64,000 nucleotides of DNA from Strobilurus pachycystidiatus (GCA_019915135.1 JAHLMK010000006.1:1116001-1180000), one strand, 5' to 3'; counted from the first letter of the stretch, positions 10,870-22,804 are shown. Numbers and translations are program-made. Notes: generated from the sequence alone by a model not told the origin.

Positions 10870-13800
10870 ATGTCCGTCTACGAGCCGAAACTTGTCTTCC
10901 AGCAACTCCTCTCCACCGTAGTCAAGGATGCTCAAGCCGAATTCAAGAAAACCTGGGACAAGCATGTATGTGCACGGCTCTGCTGTTCGAGCCGTCCTGA
11001 CATCGTTCATAGGTTCAAGCTCGAGTTACCGCATGGACGGCTGCACGCGAGAAAGCCCGCCAACATATATCTACACCTCACCTTGTCTGGCAGTCAGAGG
11101 TCGTGGAATATGTGTCCTTCATCCACAAGAAGATGTCGGTGAACAAGAGGTCGGCATCACAGACACCGTCGCTTCTACCTGGTACTATTCCCTATCTTGG
11201 TCCGCGCTTTGTACCTCCGGACTATAGTCTACACTACCTTCGCCGCTCTGCCACCCGAATGACGCCGGAGAACGCGTACATGAAACCGCTCACCGTCATT
11301 CACCCGGTCTACTATCCCGAGGTCCTAACTAACTGCCCGCGATGCGGAGCTGGTCCAGATCGCCTCTCTTTGAATGGATGGACTGGCCATGGCCCGCGTG
11401 AGGTGCATGGCATCTTCTGCGAAGAAATGGCCATGGGAATTCAACTGCAATGTTCGACGTGCAAAGCCAACAAAAACGACGCGGGATACTGTTTTGCAAC
11501 TACGAGTTCAGATTATTGGGAAACCAAGGAGCATTGGATGGTTCCCGGTAAGCAATTGCCCAATGTTTGTTGTCTCTACTGACTCCGTATCACTAGATTC
11601 GATACCACATTTCACGAGTCGCGGCTCCCTTACGCGGGAGTTACACGACCTCATTATTGAGATGCGCCCATCAACGACTAGCGGAGGACTTGCAGAACAC
11701 ATCAAACGTAAGTCACACTTCAACTCATATGTTTGTGTACTGAATCGCGCTCTAGAGCTCCACTTGCTCACATATCACCGGCAACGATTAGCACTAGTAC
11801 AATTTCACGGACTACTACGTGCACAGGGTGTTCTCGGCCTACCGAAACTTGCTCCCTTCACTTCTCCTGGCGACGCTACCGGCTACGCGGACTCGAGCAT
11901 CACCGACGACCTGATTGGCGACATCTTCATTGACTTCCACACGCGCACGCGCCGGGAGGAGTCCGATGAATACACTCGAACGCGAACGGGTCAGTACTAC
12001 ACCTGCGATTAACCTTCCGTGACAGGGAAAATCATCAACTTTGATACACCTTTCGCATCGCAAAAAAGGCTAGTATCGTGGTAGACAAGAACCGCGACAC
12101 TCCGATGAAAGGTGGACTCCTGGACGGTCTCAATGAACGATCGGAGATCATCTTTTGGGTAGGTATATTCACTGCTGTCACAACTATGGGCTGATGCTTG
12201 TAGCGCTTCAACCAAACGGGCCAGTTCTCCGAGGTCACAGAAGTACTCGAAGGTTTGAAGACACGCCATGACCGTCTCAAGAAGGCATATCCACTCGAGA
12301 TGATTCTCGATAACTGCTGCCAGATGAAGGGCTCGGTAACGCCCGTTTTTCCTGACATTCACGCCGGTCTGGACGTTCATCATCTAGTTGCACGGTACAT
12401 TCATCAATCTACAGTTTATCTACTAATTCATTGAACTAAATAGATATGGCGGCGTTGTAAAAGACAAAACATCCAATCTGTGCAACAAGATCATTTTGGC
12501 GGAAATCAGCAGTGCCATCCTCAAGACGCGTGCCAAGGACTCGGATACAGGTCGCGCTGTCTATCACTCTCAGGCCGATCAACTTGATCTTCTCGAGAAG
12601 ACCTTTCAAAGATGGGATAGAACTGGTAATTGGACTGCCGCAGCCAAAGCTGTAAGTCTGCATTTCAAGTTCACATGTACACTCTAACGAACGATTACAG
12701 GTACATGCTGAGCAGATGAATCATGTTCGCAAGGGGTGCTTAACACGGTCTGATGCGACAATGCGTGCTGACGGAAGTCGCATTGAGCTCGTACATCGCC
12801 ACATGAATCGATTACAGCATGGCATGTCCAGCGGCCTGGCGATGATGTTTGCGCTTGTCAGCAACTTTGTACTCATCTGGAATATGCGGGCCACGGAGCG
12901 CTCGCCTCTATCGGAAGATGATATCTGCTTTGCGCTTGCGCAGCACTCATTCGGATCTCACCATATTCGACTGGTCTCCCACATCGCCACTCTCATTAAT
13001 CGTGTTCCTGCCGCCGCCTCTGATGTTCGTACACCTCTCGGGGTTCTGCCTAGTGTTGCCAGCGGAGAATCGTTTGGGCTTGCTCCATCACAGACTACGC
13101 TTACCTTCGGAGGCCTACTTGTCTTGAAAGAGGAGGAATGGGGTAATCTGCTTCCCGACTGGGATGGTGCGGATGTTGTCGAGATGACGGAAAGTAACAC
13201 AAACATACAGGAGCCAACTTCAAAGCTCATCGATACGACTCTGGTAGGAATAAGCTTCTACTGTGTGATCATGTACTTACTCGCCGCCCAACAGCCTGTT
13301 GATCAGTCAGCAGTATCCTCGTCAATGGCCATCGCGACTCTGGAGGTCTCGGAGTACGCCACGACGGAGCACATCAGCATTGTGTCTGGATTAGAAAGTA
13401 AGCGGAAACGCGATGGCGACGACTTAGCTGAGGTTGTCGATACAACGACCCATCCGAAAACCGAAGCTAAGAGGCCTCGCCTTTTTGTCCATCCAACAGT
13501 AGGAGCGAACACAAAGGTATTGTCGCTGTCACTTTAGCCTGTATATGTGCGCTGACTTACGGATATAGAAAATTGCGCCAATCTTTACATACAACGGGAC
13601 AAAACCTTCCTCGTACGTCTAGTTCGACGCTGTCTTCAACTGGAACCGCGAGCAGCTCAATTTCAAATTTGGCAACGTCTACTCAAACCATCGAGGCTCT
13701 CGTGGCACCCCTACCTCGCCCCAAGGACCAGAAAATGACACCGTCCGAGCGTCTTCTTTTCGCATCTACTAGTGTTCATGCCACATCGCTTATCATCAGT

Positions 13801-14499
13801 AGTGAAGGCGAGGAGTGGTTCCTATTTCTTGCTCTTCGGAAGGAGTGCCAGTGGTTTTACAGAGATATGACCCCGGGAAAGTGGGCGAAGGCTACCAACC
13901 TGTACAACGAGCGTCTTTCACACCGTGTACCTTCTGCGCACCCCAAACTTCCACGGGCGCTTTCTGATCAACTGTTGAAACTCGAGCAGACAATTCAGCA
14001 ACGGCTTCTCACTCAGAACTACAAAGGTATGGTCCGCTCATTGGTCTTCGAGTCTTTTTACAAATTGTCCTCTATAGCACACAGCTCTGGAAAGGAGGAG
14101 TTTTGGCATACACATTGTCATGCCGTCACTAAACTAGTTGAAGTTACCAGAGTGCGAAGCGAGACAAGAGAAGGAAAGGTAGGATTCTACAGAGAATATT
14201 TCTGCATCGCTCTGATGTCGCCGCTGCAGAAATACGCTGTTCAGATATGCCATCGTTGCAACCGTTTGAAGTACCCTAAAGCAACAGACCAGGTTTCGTA
14301 CGGATCACATTCCAAGGACAGCTGTTCGGACAGCGTCAAGGCTACTGCTCGACACATCCCCTATCCGCAACCACCTGGTGTATTCCTGCATCATGCTTCT
14401 TCGAAACTAGGAGGAAAAACTGTACCGGCTCAAATGGAATTCAGCCCACTTGCCTTCCTTGCTGCTCTTCGAGTCGCATGCAGTCAGCGTATCTCGTGA
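10870..14499 (+). pseudogene. Large transposase-like gene, frameshifted
   Basis: About a dozen exons can be joined through canonical 36-51 nt introns (10966-11012, 11548-11596, 11708-11755, 11990-12025, 12159-12203, 12395-12443, 12652-12700, 13244-13294, 14027-14077, 14179-14229). The product has a zinc-ribbon-like segment (CPRCGAG ... GPREVHG ... CSTCKAN) and a segment IKQLHLLTYHRQR. These are followed by MILDNCCQ ... GLDVHHLVARYGG and then HAEQMNHVRKGCLTR ... IELVHRHMNRLQ. The order of Asp, Asp-x-His-His and Glu-x3-His-x3-Asn recalls DDE transposases, though I cannot name the superfamily. Just after the 12026 acceptor the frame reads GKIINFDT and then must shift by one base (about 12045-12052) to read FRIAKKASIVVDKN. 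A second shift is likely at about 13569. The C-terminal segment (EFWHTHCHAVTKL ... CHRCNRLKYP ... SDSVK) is well kept. It is therefore a recently broken copy of a multi-copy Agaricomycete family. Confidence 0.7.
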
Positions 14500-14577
14500 A
14501 GATCATGTGGACTGTCTGTACTTGTACGAGGTTCAGATACAAGAAATGGTACGCAGTACGCTACAAGAAATAGTACG

Positions 14578-15495
14578 CTACAGGCGGCGCAGAAAGTCCA
14601 GCATGCCCTTGCTCCCCCCTCGCTTCTCTGTGTTGACCAAACGTTCTCGGAGTTGTGTCTCACCTTCATGTTGCTGAAGAAAACTGTGGCCTTCCAAGGT
14701 CTCGTGTAACCATGTCGTTCCGATTTCAAGAGCATCTCCGATAGTGACGCGACATATAGTACGCCCCTGATAGTACAGGTTGAGCCACAATATAGAATGG
14801 AATTGAGTGGAAGCCTACCGTGTCAGGATTCTGGCTGCCGCAAAACTTGTTGAAGACGGCGGCAACAAAGCCCCAATACGTTGGTATCTGGGGATTGGGA
14901 ACAACGTGGTGCCGTATAGTCCATCGAATGGCCCACACCCGTCCATAGCCTTGATCTGAGTGCGAAGCCAGAGGCGGTCGGCTTGACCGCGTTGGCGCGA
15001 AATTGTCAATGGCGTATTGGATGGCGGGAGAGAGCCTGAAATGTTGTTCGTGATCTTACACACAAATCAATGGGCAAAAGGCCTTACCGGAAGGGTTGTC
15101 GACTCGATGTTGTTGATCAAGGGTAGGCGTATTCTAGTCAGCTAAATCCAGCAGATGCTTGGGCTTAAGAATACTGCTCGTACCATCTCCAGCTGTACTC
15201 TGATCCCTCTCATTGGCTCAATAGTAAGGCTGGAAAATGCCACCACAACGGAGTTGATTGCAGTGGGAGGCCCTTGTGCAAGATATTCCATGTAGTCGGG
15301 CTCGGCGCGATTAGGGACAGCAACACGAACATCAGGAATGCAGAAGAAGTTTAGCGGCGTTGGCAAGGGGAGAATGTATGTCGAATAACTTACCCACACG
15401 CCAGAGTGGGAGCACTTTGCGAGAGTGGGCAGAGTGAGCGTGGACGCGAAAGGAAAGGTTACCCGATCGGTCGATTCGTCATCGCCGCGTAACAA
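14578..15495 (-). CDS. Unrecognised multi-exon gene, frames uncertain
   Basis: Exon-like segments on the minus strand begin near 15495 (MLRGDDESTDRVTFP) and run through a long frame ending RGIRVQLEM near 15185. An intron with GT at 15184-15183 can join a short exon ending near 15089. The next exon from about 15036 reads either SLPPSNTPLTISRQRGQ or, in another frame, AIQYAIDNFAP ... IPTYWGFVAAVFNKF. The latter connects by an intron ending near 14771 to a last exon, TICRVTIGDALEIGTTWLHE, which stops at 14578. The last two exons agree in phase and look like genuine coding sequence. The junction before them needs either a different splice or a one-base shift. I do not recognise the family; it could be a pseudogene. 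Confidence 0.45.
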
Positions 15496-15557
15496 CAGTC
15501 ACCGAACTTGTGATGATTTGGCTGGCGCATATATGTACTATGCCCATGGGCACTTTC

Positions 15558-16224
15558 CATGACGGGGCGTTTTCGATACCACTTATACCTTAGAATCCAC
15601 GCGTAAAATATAAACCTATTTTCCGCGACCTATAAACCGTGTGATCAGTTATACTGGATGCCGTAAGATGGGTAAGGGGAAATGAGACGATTTGGAAACC
15701 CAAATGTCGCGTTCTCCTGTGGGTGAACCGAAGGGGAAGGATTCCGATGACCCCAACCTTCGGTTCCAACATCCAGCCGTTCCGGCTAACCAAAATCCAA
15801 AACCTAAACCAAAACGCCCAAACCATCCCCAAACATAGGTGTCGGGCGGGTGGGCCAAAGTAAACCGATGGTTTGCGAACGCTAGTGCTCTGGAAGACAC
15901 AGCGCGAGATCCTGATTCTATGGAAGAGGTATTGGGGCAAGTGAAAAACGGTCACGTGGCTACGAACGCTGCATGAAACCACGCCGTAATTCCTCCTACC
16001 CGCGCCAGCCCCCTTACGGCTACATTTTCATGACGGGGCGTTTTCGAAACCACTTATACCTTAGAATCCACGCGTAAAATATAAACCTATTTTCCGCGAC
16101 CTATAAACCGTGTGATCATTTATACTGGATGCCGTGAGATGGGTAAGGGGAAACGAGACGATTTGGAAACCCAAATGTCGCGTTCTCCTGTGGGTGAACC
16201 AAAGGGGAAGGATTTCGATGACCC
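15558..16224 (+). repeat. 196-bp direct repeat pair
   Basis: Copies at 15558-15753 and 16029-16224 start CATGACGGGGCG and end GATGACCC. I count six substitutions and no indels, so they are about 97% identical. They flank 275 bp of unique sequence containing an ACC/AAACC-rich stretch. The whole unit is about 667 bp. It could be a very small LTR-type (TRIM-like) element or a recent local duplication. I did not find a clear primer-binding site or a target-site duplication. Confidence 0.8.
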
Positions 16225-16476
16225 AAACGAGTCGAAGCGACAGCGCGTCGCGATCCTGACCCGAGAGTGTCAACCCCCGCTCAAGCTGTCGTATCCTCGC
16301 AACACGACCTACCATCTCACGCATGAACATCCATCCTGCCTGTTCTTTTCCAATGCCTGCCTCGTATCTTCTGTTTGTTTCGCCGGTAAGCCGTTGCTTA
16401 TTTGGCTCCTTCTTTCGTTTAAGCTTTCCGGAGCGCTCCTGCGGCGCTTAACCTTTCTTTCTCCACCAGCACGACT

Positions 16477-17118
16477 ATGTCTTCTAACATCATTGTCTTC
16501 GCGTCCAACCCCCCTCCCCCTCCCGATCACGTCCGCGTCGCCCGAACCAAGATCTGCGAATTAATCCTCGCCCTCAAGTTGATCTACGAGCCCATTTTTG
16601 AGCTGTGTCGAGACGGTTCGTTATGTCCAAACCTTCTTCCTATCTAATCCAACCTCCTAGCCATTCAAAATGAGGTCTTTGACCTCCTCCAAGGTTTTTA
16701 TGACGAAAGCGTCTCCGTCGCCCACCGTCTGTCCTTTTTCTCTTCCCTCCATATTCTTGTTTAACTCTACTTCCCGTTTAGAGCGTGCCGAAGCCTGTGT
16801 CGCTCATGATCCCGTCATTCCTATCAAGCCAACCTCTGTCCATGGCGACGTCGGATACCTTCTCACCTCCGTGAACCGTCAAATCTGGGCTCCTGCCTTT
16901 GAGGCCATGGGGGTTTGCACCCATACTGATTTACGAATCTTATCCGTTCTTTGTGCGTATCTTTCCCTTGTCTTCTTCTTGTTTTGAAGTCTCTTTCTTT
17001 AGATCATGCGCCTGCTACCCGTGAATCGTTTTCCAGGCTCCTCCACACCGCCGTCGAAATTCCTGAGGACAGTGACAACGTCACCGTCCTCCGCGAGCTC
17101 CTTGACGAATATCGTTGA
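16477..17118 (+). CDS. Small unrecognised protein, 163 aa
   Basis: Four exons (16477-16615, 16661-16726, 16782-16952, 17003-17118) join in consistent phase across short pyrimidine-rich introns of 45-55 nt. The product starts MSSNIIVFASNPPPPPDHV and has helical segments (TKICELILALKLIYEPIF, then FDLLQGFYDESVSVAH). It ends with VTVLRELLDEYR and a stop. No signal peptide, membrane segment or catalytic motif is seen. The intact splicing and the sharp coding boundaries argue for a living gene. I do not recognise the family. The 196-bp direct repeat ends only about 250 bp upstream of the ATG. Confidence 0.6.
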
Positions 17119-17233
17119 AATTCTCCACCATCCGCGCTCCTTTTATCCACCCTATGTTTCCGTCATCTGAGATTATCCTTAGTGTATTTTAAGTGTATTC
17201 TCTGCTTCTGTAACGAGTGATATAGTAGATTTG

Positions 17234-19082
17234 TCATGAATCACTACTAGCAGCCTCATTCTCCTTGAAACTCGCCAAGAACCAATCCGCCGTATGCTTG
17301 ATAGCAGTAAACGCCACAATAGCCAGGTCGCCAATGTATGCCCCGATATGCCCCTCGCACCGGATCTTTCGGATGAGGTGCTTGAGTACCTGAGAGCGCA
17401 TCTTCAAAAAGGTCGACTTCGCTGCAGGGCCCGCATTTAGGCGGAGCAGAAGGCCGATGAGCATAGTCACGGAGGACTTCTTGTTCGGAAGCATTGCCAA
17501 CAACGATAGTAAAGCTGATGTCAACTGGGCAGTCAGCGCCGGTAACTTCGCGGCCAGTGGTGGTATCGTGGGTAGCTTAGAGTTTCCTGTCCCTGATGAG
17601 GCTCTACAATCTAATCCAGAAACATGGGATCAGACCTTCTTCTACCAACGCAACGGCTTTCTCCCAATCCCGCAATGAAATAGCCACAGTCAGCTTGTCC
17701 GCAAATTCACTAGTCCATCGAGCGTCGCGTTCGGTCTTCTCTTTCGCATCTGAACCTGATGTCTCGCCCGCCTTCTTCGCGAGCTCGGACATCCATTCTG
17801 CATTGTACGTCGACGTACGCTAGATAGGCCGTATCATTAGACAAGATAATCAGGGAAGTGTAGAAGGCTTACATCCATAGCGGCAGCAGCCCCGCCTTGC
17901 CACATACTGTTCCTCCGCTCGTGCTCTGATTCACGTTCTTTACGCCTTTTGGCAGCGAGTTCCCCTGCGACGTGGCGCAGTTGGCTGAGCAGCGACTTCT
18001 TGTCCGCCGGACTCTCCGTGCAATAGACATGCGTCTCCTTTCCATGTCGAATTTTGAAGACGTTCAAATTAGCGAGGCGTATGGAAACTCGAAAGAGAAC
18101 GTACTAGGCGAGTCTTTCGTATCCAAAACAAGCATCTCACTCAACGGCCACGCCCGCTCCGCGACTCTTCGCAAGCAGCACCGCATCTTCCAAGACCACA
18201 AACTTACCCTTCCCCACAACCTTATACGTCGCCGCATTGAGCGCGAGCACGCCGTCGACCTCGCCAACGACGCGCCGCCCGGGTGTCGTCGGCGCGAACT
18301 TTGCGGAACCCTCGATCTGTGCATGCAGGGTCTGCATCTGGTTGTAGTACATGACGCGCAGGTCCGCGACGCTCGAGCGGCAGTACAAGGGCATGTTGGC
18401 GGAGGAGGACGTGGTGGGGTCGGGAATGTGCAGCAGGGAGGGCATGGACTTGTATTCGGACAGGAACTCTTTCAGCTCTAGTGACTCGTTCTCGAGCGTG
18501 AAGATTTCCTTGGAGATCAGCACAAATTCGGCGTAGCTGCAAGTAGAGATTGATTCATAATGATTGATGATCATGATTTAGATTTGCGCACTTTTTGAAG
18601 ACGTTCTTCTGCAAGTCCGCTGCTGTGTCCTTTTTGGCGCCGCGCAGGGAGGACTGGAGTGACTTGACCTCTGCTTCAGTAGAGTTGGCCATCTTGGTCC
18701 GCAAATCTGAATCCATTGCATTCAAAGATGCACGAGACCTTCATATTCACTAGTACTCACAAGCATCTGGGTCGAAATTATCCTTGTCTAGTAGTTTCTT
18801 ATCATCCTCCGCCGTCGGCGCATCTCGCGGTGCGCTCCTCACATTGTACACTACGTTGTCCTCGTCGTCCTCCCGCACCCTCCCCATTGTAGGCATGGGC
18901 AGCATGGGGGGCACGTCGACGGGGCCGGAGATGTCGGCATAGCGCATGGACATACGCTTCTTGATCCTGTCATCGACGCGGGACTTGCGGGAAGAGTCGT
19001 TGCGGTTGACGAGCTTGGCGCCGGAGCGCTGCGCCTGGCGCGGGGCGGGCGCCTGCGAGCGTCGAGTGCCGAGTGACTGCAT
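17234..19082 (-). pseudogene. EXO84: Exo84 exocyst subunit, decayed copy
   Basis: Exo84 is a subunit of the exocyst, which tethers secretory vesicles at the plasma membrane. The N-terminal exon (18761-19082) reads NRNDSSRKSRVDDRIKKRMS and then KLLDKDNFDPDA. Exons 18592-18706 and the one from 18536 follow in phase (YAEFVLISKEIFTLENESL, then DLRVMYYNQMQTLHAQIEG). A one-base shift at about 18155-18178 is needed to reach RAWPLSEMLVLDTKDS. The splice acceptor before NVFKIRHGKETHVY lacks AG. A further exon reads TERDARWTSEFADKLTVA and then EKAVALVEEG, followed by a second shift at about 17600-17640. The last block (NAGPAAKSTFLKM ... HIGAYIGDLAIVAF) stops soon after DWFLASFKENE, short of the usual C-terminus. 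Because Exo84 is normally essential, I infer a functional copy elsewhere. Confidence 0.85.
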
Positions 19083-19234
19083 GGTGGTGGAACGGAGGCA
19101 ACGATCAATCGGTTCTCCGATCGCGCGACTTTGTCCACGTATTTCATATCAAAGTTTCAAGGTGCTGTTCGCCTCCCAATTATATTACAGATGTCCCGCA
19201 AATGCTCATTATGGACCACATTAACTAGAGTACC

Positions 19235-19839
19235 CTAATGGCACGCCACACCCTTGTCTGCCGCCACCGGGAGCAACTCCGGATTGAATACATAGTGCCC
19301 GACAGCCGCTCCGAGTACCACTGTCACAATAAGGTACTGTATGCCTAAGTGCGGTCAATAAGTCAGTAAGTATATGGAACGGGGAACGGGACACACGTTG
19401 TATGTCATGAAGACGAGCATGAGGAAGAAGGAGGTGAACACCGACAGACCGCAGAGCAAGGCGCGGGTGAGGCGGTACTTGGATGATACGGGGGCACTGC
19501 CGTGGGTACGATGTGAGAACAAGTCATATTGGAAGAGGATGGGGTTGTTGCTACGCACGCAACGAGTTGCTTGCCGCCCAAGAGCGTCACCGCATCCTCC
19601 CTGCCGCGACTGGTGCTCCTGGATTGCAACGCAATATGCGTATCGAGACTGCGCTGCAGCACGCGGAGGTATTCGAAAGCCATGCCGAGCAGCGCGATGG
19701 CGACCAGGGACAAGGCGAACTGGTAGCCGGAGTGGATGTGCCAGCTGCGGAAGACGATGCAGGTGTTCTCGATCTGCGTGTTCCAGAGCATGTTCATCGA
19801 GCAGCAAGCCATGGGCATGTCGTGGTTTCCGTGGTCCAT
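19235..19839 (-). CDS. Ctr-family copper transporter, 164 aa
   Basis: Ctr proteins are trimeric membrane channels that move Cu(I) into the cytosol from outside or from the vacuole. Three exons (19559-19839, 19393-19496, 19235-19344) join in phase through introns of 62 and 48 nt to give 164 residues. The N-terminus MDHGNHDMPMACCSMNMLW carries the usual Met/His copper-binding residues, followed by TCIVFRSWHI. Membrane segments are near residues 25-60 (the YQFALSLVAIALLGMAFEYL helix) and in the second and third exons. The last contains the G-x3-G signature (VVLGAAVGHYVF). The family fold is complete. Its short N-terminal Met region resembles the Ctr2-type vacuolar branch more than plasma-membrane Ctr1, but that is inference. 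It lies 150 bp from the start of the EXO84 relic and runs in the same direction. Confidence 0.85.
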
Positions 19840-20872
19840 GTTGGGCGGTCGATGTAGTTGTGTAGAGATGAGAACGTGTCAGAGATAGAAGTGAGAGATG
19901 TGAAGAGTATCCGTCGCGAAACGGACACAGTAGTAGTTATCGTCCGCATGATGACGGTCGCAGGAGAGCGCATCGGCGCACACATACGCACAAGGCGTCT
20001 CATCAGGGTGATGACATGGACCAGTGGCGGAGAGGAGGAGGCGGAGGAGCGGGAGAAAATCCGCGGGTGTGGGAGCGGGAGAGCGATTCGGGCTGGCTGC
20101 CTCGCCATCGTACGCGCCCCGTAGAGCCGCCGCCGCCCCCTGCGCTTGACGACGCAGAGGACAGGAAGTGGGAGCCCGCGCCGAGCTGGAAGTCACCGCT
20201 CGGGCGGGTCGATATCCGTCGGAGATGAAGGTGCTGGAGAGGGCGTGGGCACTTTTGCCTCAAACTTGGGCGAGTTAGCCCAAGGGTCAGACCGAGATCG
20301 CTGCGATTCCACGTCAGGTGTCCGCCGGCTAGGCCATTTAGGGGATACCGATTCGGGGGTTTGGCCCGTGGAAGGAGGACCAGCACTCCAGGACTGTGGT
20401 GGCGGCTTCTCTGGCAGCCCAGAGGGCTTCTGGGAGGCGTGCAGCTAGTGGGGGAAGCTTTGCCGACGATGGCGGGAGTGAGACCGACGGTGGTGCGAGT
20501 GGAGTAGGCGGCGGAACAAGCGGGGCCGACGATGGCGGTATGAGCGGGGGTAAGTGAATGGTCCAATCACGATGCTCTCTTTTCCCCACTACCGCCACCA
20601 CCACCATGCCCCACCATGCCAGGCTCTCTATCTACCCAGCACAGCTCAACACCACGCACCTTGCCCTTCTACATACATCGAAGGAGGATGACCATTTTGG
20701 CTCGGCGAGTTGCTCAACGCTTCACGATGGCTGAGCACTGACCTGTTCATAGCATCACCGAGCCACCGGAGACATTGGGGAGTGGTACGTTCCCGTCGAA
20801 ACGCCTGAGTCTAGCGTGATGAGACCGAGAAAATGCTTTAGTCATTCCGTGTTCTATAGAGGGCAGGCCGTC
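19840..20872. other. GC-rich stretch, no assigned gene
   Basis: Minus-strand frames (20003-20566 and 20338-20607) encode proline/serine-rich stretches that could be an exon of a disordered protein or chance GC-rich open frames. No splice structure or domain was convincing. Confidence 0.3.
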
Positions 20873-21265
20873 AGCCTTGGCTACGCGTAGCCACGTTGAG
20901 GATCTACTTACTACCTGCTCATAGAACACTGGCTTCAGCTATAGTACGCGTATCCATGTGCATGACGGATGTGCGATACACGCGTAGCCGCGTGCATGAT
21001 TTACTTTTTACTGATATTCCACGCATAGCCGCGCGATGAGTAGCTGTGGGAGGAGCTTGACTGCGCCTAGAACGAGCGACGCGTAGCCACGCTGAGAACC
21101 ACTCGCGTTCTATCCACGCGTCAGGAGGACAGTTTTGCAACGCGCAGCCCCGCAAAGGAATGGCGCGTAGCTACACTAGGTGGGTGGAGGGACACTGAGG
21201 TGTTTGCGGCGTAGACACGCGCACTGCCAGATACGATGTAGAGATACCAATACTGCCGTGGCTAC
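20873..21265. repeat. Cluster of CGCGTAGCC motifs
   Basis: At least eight imperfect copies of ACGCGTAGCCRCG lie within about 390 bp: near 20882, 20945, 20980, 21022, 21079, 21117, 21139 and 21163, with CTACGCATCC near 21260. The first sits in the 14-bp perfect palindrome GGCTACGCGTAGCC (20879-20892). Spacing is irregular (about 25-60 bp), so this is not a simple tandem array. Confidence 0.6.
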
Positions 21266-21376
21266 GCATCCGTGGCTACGGTTCGATCAAAGCCATCTCA
21301 GATGGCACTTCGTGGCCGCAAGGTCACTGGAATTTCTAGGAGTCACGGCGCGCAACAAATAACGGGTCGCTAGGGA

Positions 21377-22141
21377 AGGAGAAGGTGGTGCTGGCGGGTT
21401 TGATTTGGTCTACAGGTTGGGGTCGAGGTGGCTGGGTGCGCTTTCCGCGGAAAGGAGTGAGTCTAGCTTGGCTTGTGCGGCGACGAGAAGGGTCTGGTAG
21501 GCATTGGCTTCGCAGTGGCCTGCTCGCCGTAGCGGACCCGGTCCTCTTCCGCCAATTCCGCAAACATGGCGGCGATGTGTCCCATATCGTCTTCTGTGAA
21601 TCCATGGTCGTTCATCTCCAGCGCGTCTACGCCTCTGTTGACCCGAGGAGCTGAATATGTAGCGAGTGCCGCTCAGCCGCCCGCTGGCGAAGGGCGGGAC
21701 TGTTTTTCAACCAGCCGTAGGCGGGTTTCCATGTGGTTCCTGTCACAGCCTCGTTATGCGTTGAAGGACGCTCTCAGCCGCGAGGGTATCATACTCGACA
21801 TAACCGCGTTTGCGCGCGACCCACTTCCTTGCACGCATAAGATCGGCGGCGGTAAAAGCTCGTCCGTGCTGGATCAGGTTTGGCGCCCATGCGCGGTTTC
21901 CTACAAGAACGAGCGGCACATCGCGGCCAAATTGGCACGATGGTGCTGGGTGCCGGACGCCCAAAGGCAATTTGCTGTACGCTGACAGTGACCTTGGGGC
22001 CTGGACGGCGAGTGGTCTTGTCGATGAAGAAGTCAACAGGATGTCATTATGTGCGAGAGTGTCTCTCATCTGGCTTGGTTGACTGGGCGGATAGTCACAA
22101 CGAGTAGTCAAATTTGTTCTGACCGCGAAGAAGTGAGACAA
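21377..22141 (-). pseudogene. Unrecognised gene with broken frames
   Basis: Several good minus-strand coding blocks lie in order but in different frames. The first is VDFFIDKTTRRPGPKVTVSV (about 22040-21980). Next come AFTAADLMRARKWVARKRG (about 21860-21800) and KPAYGWLKNSPALRQRAA (about 21730-21680). The block MNDHGFTEDDMGHIAAMFAE (about 21603-21545) follows, and finally ANAYQTLLVAAQAKLDSLL to a stop at 21411. Between the last two blocks the sequence reads GCGAAGCC where GCGAAGGCC would keep the frame: a one-base loss at about 21507-21514. Earlier frame changes also lack splice sites. The blocks look like one conserved helical protein that has decayed, or a gene with assembly indels. I do not recognise the family. 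Confidence 0.45.
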
Positions 22142-22804
22142 GCGCTGCTCGGTGATGCTTGGGCCAAAGGCTCACTTTTCAAGTCTCGTGATCATCGCTG
22201 ACGTTCGTGTTTAGTTCTTCGTCTGTGGTTTTCAGCACCTTGTGTCAGCAGTGAAAGAAATTTGATGGAGATCATAGACGCTCCTGGTTCAACCTGAAGG
22301 CGATGGTTCAAGGTTTGAGGTGATGCTACTAGCAGGCCGCTATTTCACAGACGTTCTAGAGTAAAGGCTCCACGCTCGGTTTGCGGTCTGCCACGTCTCT
22401 TGGGCTGCTCTCGTCCTTGATCGGCGCCTTCGGCCAAGGTGGTTCAAGAGGCGCCTCTGCTGGGAACGTACAACAGCGATTTCGGCACAGGACCTAATTG
22501 GCACCATCTTCCCTGCACTCTGGCAGGCGCACATCAGATTGTAGAAACGCAGAATAAGCACGAACGGGGCCCATAGTCTGAGAGCCATTGGGAAGTAAGT
22601 TAGCAGGAAAAGATAAGATAAGTACAAGCCAATTTATATACAGAAACAAGACACGTACGATACTTCTCATGTACCGATGGTATACAACATATATATACTA
22701 TATACAAGTGTCCAAATAAATAAGAAGGTATGAAGCGGGATGCGGATAAATGAACATGTGCGCCGTGACTGCCAGTGAGGCTGATCGGCGATCTCCAGCA
22801 GTAT
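22142..22804. other. No recognisable gene
   Basis: Mostly short open frames. 22610-22720 is A+T rich with TATATA runs. Nothing further is supported. Confidence 0.35.

Noticed and set aside
20003..20607. Proline-rich protein on the minus strand
   Set aside because: Two overlapping frames are equally plausible and no splice sites decide between them.
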